DNA of 64,000 nucleotides, from positions 32,840,314 to 32,904,313 of the forward strand of contig NC_012875.2 in assembly GCF_000003195.3 (NCBI RefSeq). Direction: 5' to 3'. The stretch is from Sorghum bicolor (lineage: Eukaryota; Streptophyta; Magnoliopsida; Poales; Poaceae). This document shows positions 56,601 through 64,000 of the stretch, piece by piece; within the stretch, counting starts at the first letter, position 1, and each line of letters starts with the position of its first letter. Below the pieces are notes generated by a model. It was not told where the DNA came from. It saw only the letters and a program-made list of their open reading frames with translations, and did not search any database. Made by a program: the position numbers and the translations under genes.

Positions 56601-56875
56601 AAAATAAGAAGAGAGTTGCCAGATGGTATGATCAGAAGGTAAAGGCTAAGGAGTTTGCTGATGGAGACTTAGTGTGGAAACTAATCTTACCGATCGGGAC
56701 TAAAAGTTCAAAATTTGGAAAGTGGTCTCCCAATTGGGAGGGTCCCTATCGGATAAATCGATCTGCTCCTGGCAACGCCTATATCTTAGAAACTCTCGAA
56801 GGAGTTGAATTTCACAGAGCATTGAACGACAAATATTTAAAGAGATATTACCCCAGCATATGGCTTGATGCATGA
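53642..56875 (+). pseudogene. Tat Pol (RT, RNase H, second RNase H, integrase)
   Basis: A single frame from ATG 53642 to a stop at 56875 with three internal stops: TAG 54428, TAG 55895 and TGA 56492. RT has YIDD at residues 241-244. The RT-linked RNase H region has DGMVIGSALIQEF and YSAIEKLCLCLYF. The second RNase H has WTLFFDGSTCDRGAG, NNQAEYRALIKGLELL and GDSMLVINQL, a Tat hallmark. Integrase has an H2C2-like region, Asp in WAIDLIGQI, Asp in TTDQGTMF, Glu in NGQAEASNKGI, and a C-terminal FADGDLVWKLILP ... WEGPYRI module. It would reverse-transcribe and integrate the element; the stops disable it. The start overlaps the gag-protease stop as TAATG. Confidence 0.9.
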
Positions 56876-57031
56876 AAGTTTAAGTGCCGATAACATTCCT
56901 ATCGGCTGAATCAAAAGTGTATCTGGGGCCGGACTTAATGTTTTAAAAGGTGCCGATAATAGTCCTATCGGCTAGACCAAAATATTAGGAGTGTTTAAAA
57001 GAAAAGAGCAAATATGCCGTCGATGAAGAAT
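56876..57031. other. Convergent junction with two hairpins, plus-strand Tat element
   Basis: Two 21-nt perfect stem-loops with arms GCCGATA and TATCGGC are at 56886-56906 and 56952-56972. They lie between the stop of pol (plus) and the stop of the antisense gene (minus). Confidence 0.75.
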
Positions 57032-60000
57032 TCACATGTTTAACAAAGCCTGGATTGTCGATATGGCGCGCAGATGGATCTGGTTGGCTTCTTCTATCTC
57101 CTTCATGTCATCATCGGCAGAGCCCTCCACTGGCTTTAGCTTCTTCTTCATCTGCAGTGCTTTGCGAGCTTCGACATTTCGCTCTTGTTCAAGAAGCTTG
57201 ATCGCCTCAGGCAGCTGGCTTTCTTGTTGTTGAGCTTGGGACAAAGCTTCTTCTACCTGTTTGTGTTCTGCCAACAGGGCTTCTCTCTTTGCCGATAAAT
57301 CAGAGATCTTGTGCTTTAGCGCATCTCCTGAGGATTTCAAGATGCCGATGCTCTTGTGCTTTTCATCGGCAAGGAGCTTCACTTTTATCATCTCTACTGA
57401 GAGCTGGGCGTGATTAGCTCTATCGGCAAGGCGCTGAGCGGCCTTTTGATATTGAAGCTGCCGACTTTCTAAGTGAGCAGCCTTGAAAAGGATCTCCTCG
57501 GCATCGGCAGGAATTTGGCCTCTAAGGGTCTTGAATAGAGCCTTGGCCGGATCGGAGTCGTCGACCAATTGGGCCTTGTCTTGATGAAGAAGGGCCGATA
57601 ATTCTTCTAACTTTGCTCTGATTTCTGCCGATGAAATTCCAATAGCTCAAGAAGAACTTGCCTCCTCGCCTTCATCTTCAGAGATCTCGATGGCGAAGGA
57701 GAACAAGCTATCGGAAGAATCCTGTTCCTGAGGAAGAAAACGAAATAAGTTATTCCATGATTAAGTAATGACAATGAAAGTAGAGATTGGATAACTCACT
57801 TGTTTTAGGGCTATCTCTCGCCTCTGACTAGATGACGCCGATGGAACCACGGGCTGATCGGCTGGGATCGCCGATAAAACTATGTCAGCTGAAAGATTGA
57901 TAGAAGTGATTAATAAAGTAAAAAAGGTAGGTTCATCGGCAACAAATGGAAAGTGTGTTACCTTGAGGAGGTGCAGTACTTGTCTGAATTGAGGAGACTA
58001 CCGATGCTATAATTAGGCTTGCTGGATCGGCGGTCTGCTCGTGTACATCAGCCGATGTTTCTTCTGGCTGAGGTTCCTCTGGCTGGAGTTCTTCCGCTTG
58101 GGGTTCTTCCTGCGGCTGTGGGGGAGATGGCATCTGCTGTGTCTGGGCTTTTGGAGAAGAAGGGGATGATTCTACCGGGATCGGAGATACTGGGGGAGGG
58201 GAAGGCGTTGCTGTTCTTTGGCGCTTCGCTTGTGATCTGGTATTCTTAGCACCTTTTCTCTTTGGTTGACTAGACTGAGGGGCATCGGCAGTTGTACTTC
58301 TGGTCCTTGCTAATGTACCGGTGTGCTGATACAACAATGAAAATTTGTGAGTACAAGTGTAATAGATGTAAGAATGGAATCGGTATGGGTAAAATAATTT
58401 GAAAATTTACCTTGAAGGCTTGTGCTAAAGTAGAGGCAGCTACCGATGGAGATACCTTCGTCCGCTTGGTGGTGACTTTCTTGAGACGTACACCCCGATG
58501 CATTATAGCGGCCAGGGATGGAGAGTTGTTGCCGATCAAAGAAATCGGACCCGATGGAAGGAGCTCAATCGGCTTACCACTCCTGCTGACCAATGGGGGG
58601 TGTGTCATCAACCTGTAACACAACATAGAAAGTGAGTTACCGATGGAAGTAAAAGGGAAAAGATTGAAAACATCGGTTAAAGTGCTTACAGTATCACCAG
58701 GAACGTTGTATTTGGAGTCGATCATACCACGGTATGTGAGAGCCGATTTGCAGAACAAATGCTCTTTTCATTCCTCCCACCATTGTTTGTATGCCTGAGT
58801 AATGAAGAGGGCCGGGATCCAATCTGATAGATCGGCATCTGTATCAGCATTTGGTGGCAGTTGAGCTATTCTGGTCCACTCGAGAAGACTAGTAATGGTT
58901 TCCCTGGGTTTTATCACATCGGCATAACAAAGTGCAATTGGCAGCTGACCAAAAGCTAGTTGACGGGCTAGTGCCGATGGGTTGTAGAATTCATAGGTCT
59001 GGTTAGAGGCTTTCCCGCCGTCGAAGAAGTTTACTAGTATGGCTCTTGGAGTGATAATTGCCATCATCACATCATGGTCTTTATTAAGAGCATCATCGAA
59101 GGGGTGAAAGGTCAGAGGAAATCTGGTGTCTGGATCTTCATAAGGCATCAATGCTCGTTGTTCTTTGGTCAGACCCTCATAAAGAGTCTAAAAGAATCAG
59201 CTGACTTGATCTCCATTGCCTCTAGTACCAGGCAAGACTATGACAGCTTCACCATAGTTTAGGGGGGTACGGGTTGCCGATTCTTCTTCATCTAACTCAT
59301 GATCCTCTGCTACATCCCTGGGGAAATGCTGTGCAAAGAGGTCGAATTCCAGGCGTTTGTGCATATGGTGGCTAAGCCACATGTTGATGAACCACCAAGG
59401 GCCCCCTAAGTTGCCGATGGGTTGGCCGAGCAGAAGTTTCTTGGCTACTTGGTGGAGAAGATGATAGGCGGAGCCAAGCAGGTATCGGCCGAGGGGAAAT
59501 CGGCCACCATTAGCTAATCTCTCTGCTGCCGATAGGTAGACAGAGGTTTATCCTGCCGATCGACCGCAGAATACAAATTTGTCCAACCACATGTTCAGGA
59601 AGGTGGTCTGTTCCTTTATGTTGACAGGCCCTGTTCTACGGTACTTTTGAATGTACCCAGACCAACCGCCGATAGAGCGAGTTTCCACCTTAGCACTAGG
59701 TTTGGAGTCAAATATGTGACTACTATCGGCAGTGGATACATCTAAGCCGGTGAGCATAAGCACATCGGCAAGAGTGGGAGAAGCAGGGCCATGGACGAAA
59801 ATGAAAGCATTAAGTGTGTCTGACCAGAAATATGATGCAGCAATCAACAGTGATTCATTCCTATCCATATCGGCAAGAGACATCCTAATGCACTGGTCCA
59901 GTTTTCGCTCGCCCCATTGAACTTCATTTGAGTGGCTGACTCTCAAGAACCAATCCTTCCATCCCTTGGTAGGACTGGGCCAGGAACAGAAGGCATCTTT

Positions 60001-60293
60001 CCATAGATCTAGAGAAAAATTTTCGGCTCTAAAAGGGATTCTGTTTGTCTCTGCGTTTATCAGATCGGTGGGATCTAGGTTCCCTAGCGGGCCGAGACTT
60101 TGGAGGTGTGGTTGATCGGTAGGGATGACAATCTTATTGGACAAATCCTAGAAGTTTTTAAGGGTAAAAGGAAGAACAAAAGAAAAAGGAGAGGAATGTT
60201 CAGTAAGATGAATTGCGGATGAACAGGGGTATGGTAAAAGTACAAGAGACGGGGTGGTGAACTGACCTCAGGAACAACGAAGTTGATGGCCAT
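57032..60293 (-). pseudogene. Antisense plant-mobile-domain gene in the Tat element, copy B
   Basis: Exon 1 is 60293-60267 (MAINFVVPE). Intron 1 is 60266-60148 (GTCAGT...CTAG). Exon 2 is 60147-58690 in one frame, with the plant mobile domain (LADVLMLTGLDV, GGWSGYIQKYRRT, NMWLDKFVFCG, GGPWWFINMWLSHHMHK, LTFHPFDDALNKDHD). Intron 2 is 58689-58613. Later exons give SLIGNNSPSLAAIMHR, a Pro/Glu/Gln-rich linker (58310-57965) and a C-terminal coiled coil (57720-57032; QLVDDSDPAKALFKTL, HLESRQLQYQKAAQRL). Stops are at about 59548 (TAA), 59197 (TGA), 59190 and 58770, so it is broken, but splice sites are preserved. The protein may be nuclear, as other plant mobile domain proteins are; that is inference. 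Confidence 0.78.
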
Positions 60294-60440
60294 CTCCTCG
60301 CAAGGAAGATGATCGAAGACTTTGGGGTTGGTGGAGAAAGGCCTTCGTTGGAAATCTTGGAAACCTCGGGTGGTGCCGCCGCCGTGAAAGTAAGTTTTGG
60401 GCTGTAGAATGACAAGATGGAGAAGGAGTACCCGAGAAGG

Positions 60441-60455
60441 AAGTATTTATAGGAC
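60441..60455 (-). promoter_or_regulatory. TATA box of antisense PMD gene, copy B
   Basis: Minus-strand GTCCTATAAATACTT, about 150 bp upstream of the ATG at 60293. It matches copy A (42421-42432) in sequence and spacing. Confidence 0.6.
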
Positions 60456-60836
60456 AAAATGGGTAGGGGCAAATCTGACTTATCTCTTTGCCGCATCCGT
60501 GAAATCCGAGGGTGTTCAGATGGATATGGTAACTGTTTGCACGATAATCAAGGGATTGCACAGGTGATTTGACAGCAGGCGGTCGTGGTTTTGGAGATAT
60601 TTCACTGTGCAAGATCTCTTGGTCGGTCCATTGGCAGCTCCCTCTAACGGTAATATTACCGATGGGCGAATAAAGTGGAGATGTCCAGTTTGGGAGGTTG
60701 AGGAATTCGAGGAATCTGCGGAAGAATCGGGCCAGGGTTGTTCGACTTTAACGGTCGGTTACCAAATTGAGAGAATTAATTGAGGAAAGGCATCATTACT
60801 GCAGAAGAATTTCGGAGCATTAATGATTTTATACTC

Positions 60837-60852
60837 CGAAATTGGGGGCATG
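60837..60852 (+). other. Polypurine tract of the plus-strand Tat element
   Basis: CGAAATTGGGGGCATG directly before the 3' LTR start TGTTGACA. The same tract is next to the LTR at 42023 in reverse. Confidence 0.75.
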
Positions 60853-61558
60853 TGTTGACAATGTTTTTGGACACATATCCAGGGATCGGTGAAGTATAGA
60901 TCGGCAAGATGGGGCAACAGTAACTAGTCTGCAGGGGAGTTGCCTATGAGGGTGGTTGTCGATGAAGTGGTGACTAAGTCCAGAAGTGGTGACGCGTTCG
61001 TGCCGATGGTCAGCGTTAGTCTTTGCTGATGACTATGATGAGAAGTCTGCCGATGACTCGGAAGGAGAACGTGAAGGTTGCCGATTGATCTATGGTGGTG
61101 TCCCAGTTTGTCACGGGAGGATAGTTTTATGTTTTCCATAGATATTTAAGTTTGTTTTGTATACGGATTCCGTTTCCTTTGGAATTCGAGTTCTAGTCGT
61201 GTCTGATTGTAGCTCTTTGAGCAGGGTATAAATGTAGACCCTAGGGCCTTGTAATGAGACATCTATCAATCAATCAAACACATGTTTTTACTCATATTCC
61301 AGCATCTACTTTTCCGACAACTTTGTCATATTTCCTTTTTATTACGAGTTCTTAGGAGTTCGTCGACTTAAGCTCGGCGTATTCTCGAGTTCCGCGTGAA
61401 TACTTCTTGGCCGTGGCATCCGGGCGCATCGCTGTTGTCGGGACCGAAGTATTTGAGTTATCACCTTTGCCGATAGTAAGGTCAAATCGGCTGGCACGCC
61501 TTAACGTTTGAATCGGGTATTAGCCCTTTGTGTTTGCAGATCCGCTTTTGCATCAACA
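60853..61558 (+). repeat. 3' LTR (706 bp) of the plus-strand Tat element
   Basis: Starts TGTTGACAATGTTTTTGG and ends TTTTGCATCAACA. The TATA box is TATAAATG at 61227-61234. It is in the same orientation as 49267-49982 and closely matches it. Confidence 0.92.
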
Positions 61559-64000
61559 CCATTATCGGCGAAACTATCCATTAAAACTCTTCATTAGAAC
61601 CGACTGCTTGGATCGGTGGAATTCCATAATCGACAACTATGAGAAAATCTATTTCCCAAACTTCCCCCGAAATACATCTGGTCCTCTCATAAGTATCTAA
61701 ATCTGCCGATGCAATGACATATGAAGAATCTCCTGAGACAATTTCAATCTTGTCACCTACCCACTGAACCAGACATTGGTGCATTGTAGAAGGAATACAA
61801 CAATTGGCATGAATCCAGTCTCTCCCCAATAGCAAATTGTATGCACCTTTTCCACTGATGATAAAGAAAGTTGTCGGCAAAGTCTTGCTGCCGATGGTCA
61901 CTTCAACACATATAGCCCCCTTGACTGGAGACACATTCCCTTCAAAATCTTTCATCATCATATCGGTCTTGGTCAAATCCTAGTCCCCTTTGCCAAGCAT
62001 CTGATAGAATGTATATGGCATAATGTTGATAGCAGCTCCACCGTCAATAAGCATCTTGGACATTGGCTGTCCGTCAACTCTGCCTTTAACAAACAAAGCT
62101 TTGAGATGCTATCTTTCATCATCAGAGGGCTTTTCAAACATAGCTGTCATTGGATCAAGAGCCAATTGAGCTATTTGATTAGGAAAATCTATCTCTTCAT
62201 CATCACTGAAAGGTGCAAGAAACTCCATCGGCAACATGAACACCATTTTAACATCTGCCGATGGCCCTTTTCCCCTAGGATCTGGCTGCTACCGATTTTC
62301 GGACTCAGCAGAATTTTCTTCCCTGCTTAATTTTTCCTGCCTTTCTCACTGCATCCTCCTTTTCTGTGTCCTTGTCAATCCTTCAAGACACCATTGGGGA
62401 AGCTGTGTCCTCCGCACTGGTTGATAGCGAGCCTCCCTTGATTCCATCCGATAAGTATTAGCATCCCTGCAAAATATAAACTCATCGGGAACTCGTGGAT
62501 TTGCCATCTCCTCAAGCTCCTCTTGGTTTCTTGGAAATTAGCCAACACATTCACCAAGCCTATCATGCGCACTAAGCCTGCCCCCCAGCCGATCGTGAAC
62601 TGACACCCTTCCTCTAATCGGCCCGTTAAATCGTCGATCATCGTTCTGATATCGCTGATTTGGTCGATCGTGCCGATTATAACCATTGCACTCAGGGCAG
62701 TCTCTGACAGTCGGTAACTTGATATTTTGCTCCCAATAGTGGATGAAGAACGGGCAATTCCAATGATCTTTATGCCGATTCCACTCTTGTCGATGTCTTT
62801 CTTTTTCTTGGCGACGATCCTCTTGCTGGCGGCGATACCGATCTTCACGCTGCTGCCATGTTTCCCGATGCCACCTATGAGTGATCACAATGCCGGATCA
62901 AGGAGGTCTCCAGGAACTGGTGCCTTCCTGGATCAAGCCATTGCCCTTGGCGTCATTGGCAGTGATCTGGTGCTGAGGGTCTACCGATGCGCTCTTCTCA
63001 GCTGCTTCCGATGTCAAGACTTTAGTCTTTCCCTTGGTGTCCAGTATGTTTGTAGGGAAAGGATACTGATCAATCTTCATCGGCTTCTGAGCTTTGGAGT
63101 TATCAAATTTAATCCTCCCGGATTCTATAGCCGATTGCAAATGTTGTCTGAACACCTTGCACTCATTTGTACTATGAGATGTTGCATTATGCCACTTGCA
63201 ATACTTGATCTTCTTCAACTCTTCTGCCAATGGGATCACATGATTTGGTGACAACTTAATCTACCCCTCCTGAAGCAGAAAATCAAATATCCTATCGACT
63301 TTTGTAATATCAAAAGCAAACTTTTGTGGCTCTTTATGGCCGAAAGGATAGGACATCCGCTTTTTGTTTTTCACCTATTCTGCCAAGCCGATGACTGGTT
63401 CTTCATCAGAATCTGAACTTGTTGCCTCATCAACAAATGACACCTTCTTATTCCAAGCCTTCCTAGGTTCAAAAGTCTTGATATCTTGATCAGAAATCCT
63501 CTGTACTAAATGACTTAGACTTTCAAACTCTTGGGAAGCATACTTATCTTTAATGTGTGGCAACAATCCTTGGAAAGCCAAATTGGCTAGCTACCAATCA
63601 TCCAGAACCAGACTATAGCATTTGTTCTTGACATCCCGCAACCTTTGCACAAAACTTTCAACCGATTCATCATTGCATTGCCTCAGCCTAACTAAATCGG
63701 TAATCTTCTTCTCATTAACCCCAGAAAAGAAGTACTTATGAAACTGCTTCTCTAGATTGGCCCAAATAATTACTGAGTTTGGAGGTAGTGAAATAAACCA
63801 AGTAAATGCCGATCCCGACAAAGATGATGAAAACAATCGAACTCTTAATTCATCTCTGTTAGCAGCCACTCCGCACTGGATGATGAACCGATTGACATGC
63901 TCCATAGTTGACGTGTCATCTTGTCAACAGAATTTAGTGAAATCTGGCACGTTGTACCGATTTGGAAGCGAGATCAAATCATATGCAGGAGGGTATGGTG
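61559..64000 (-). pseudogene. Tat Gag-protease of the minus-strand element, 5' end outside window
   Basis: Homologous throughout to 51250-53642. In sense: gag core (FSSSLSGSAFTWF), knuckle CKWHNATSHSTNEC (about 63190-63150), Arg-rich segment, then protease with GGAAINIMP and YNLLLGRDWI, ending EEF and TAA overlapping ATG, as in the other copy. Stops interrupt it near 63594, 63375, 63262, 62890, 62540, 62110 and 61979. The first pol codons follow and are cut at 61558 by the plus-strand element. Confidence 0.85.

Larger units (their letters stand above)
49267..61558 (+). mobile_element. Complete plus-strand Tat-lineage gypsy element (12,292 bp)
   Basis: 5' LTR 49267-49982, PBS, gag-protease 50029-53642, pol 53642-56875, a two-hairpin junction, antisense PMD gene 60293-57032, polypurine tract, 3' LTR 60853-61558. 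It sits inside the start of pol of a minus-strand element of the same family, flanked by CCATC/CCATT. The frame is nearly coherent, but several TAG/TGA stops and one frameshift in gag make it inactive. Confidence 0.92.
41311..64000 (-). mobile_element. Minus-strand Tat-lineage gypsy element, interrupted, 5' end outside window
   Basis: In sense: gag-protease 64000-61559, then an inserted plus-strand element (61558-49267), then pol 49266-46121. An antisense gene (42584-45904, plus strand), a polypurine tract and a 3' LTR (42023-41311) follow. RT followed by two RNase H-like regions, integrase, and an antisense ORF before the 3' LTR mark the Tat lineage. Many frameshifts and stops show it is inactive. 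AAGGC (41306-41310) is the left flank. Confidence 0.88.

Overview
This is plant nuclear DNA from a grass, most likely sorghum or another Andropogoneae species. I infer this from the retrotransposon lineages present, the Tourist-type MITEs with GGCCTTGTTTAGTT ends, a Stowaway MITE, and one intron-rich nuclear gene. It is not prokaryotic: there are no operons, rRNA, tRNA or CRISPR arrays. More than 85% of the window is nested transposable elements. I see one intact host gene.

Layout. (1) Positions 3031-21051 hold a SIRE/Maximus-type Ty1/copia element on the minus strand. Its 5' LTR is at 19471-21051, followed leftward by gag, protease, integrase, RT-RNase H and an env-position ORF. It is broken twice by the same Athila-like family. 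A plus-strand copy (1-3030, only its 3' part in the window) cuts the env-position ORF. A complete minus-strand copy (8120-16399, TSD AGCTC) cuts the integrase. The complete copy has an intact gag-protease ORF with two retropepsin domains and no RT or integrase. (2) Positions 21052-22772 are a long-TIR, MULE-like element whose right TIR carries a 559-bp nonautonomous hAT element. (3) Positions 23702-28210 are an eight-exon alpha/beta-hydrolase gene on the minus strand. It encodes a predicted plastid protein of 329 aa, and its introns hold a Stowaway MITE and a Tourist-like MITE inserted in another of the same kind. (4) Positions 28513-39636 are an internally deleted Tekay/Del-like gypsy element on the minus strand. 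Its 5' LTR is split by a 5.47-kb solo LTR of a related family. (5) Positions 39637-40911 hold an amber-riddled retroelement-type ORF. (6) Positions 40912-64000 are three layers of one Tat-lineage gypsy family: a partial old LTR, a minus-strand element from 41311 to beyond the window, and inside it a complete plus-strand element at 49267-61558.

The most interesting system is in the Tat family. Both copies carry, antisense to gag-pol and between pol and the 3' LTR, a multi-exon gene with a plant mobile domain, a Pro/Gln-rich linker and a C-terminal coiled coil. Its TATA box, short first exon and intron positions are conserved in both copies. The convergent junction between pol and this antisense gene holds two copies of a 21-nt hairpin in each element. 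The whole family is also saturated with the motif GCCGAT/ATCGGC in all reading frames.

How the parts relate. The copia and Tat elements carry full sets of retrotransposition domains but are disabled by frameshifts and stops. The Athila-like family has a clean gag-protease ORF, near-identical LTRs and a perfect TSD, so it looks recently mobile using RT and integrase supplied from elsewhere. The hydrolase gene is flanked on both sides by elements and has only about 240 bp of non-LTR sequence upstream of its more distal start codon.
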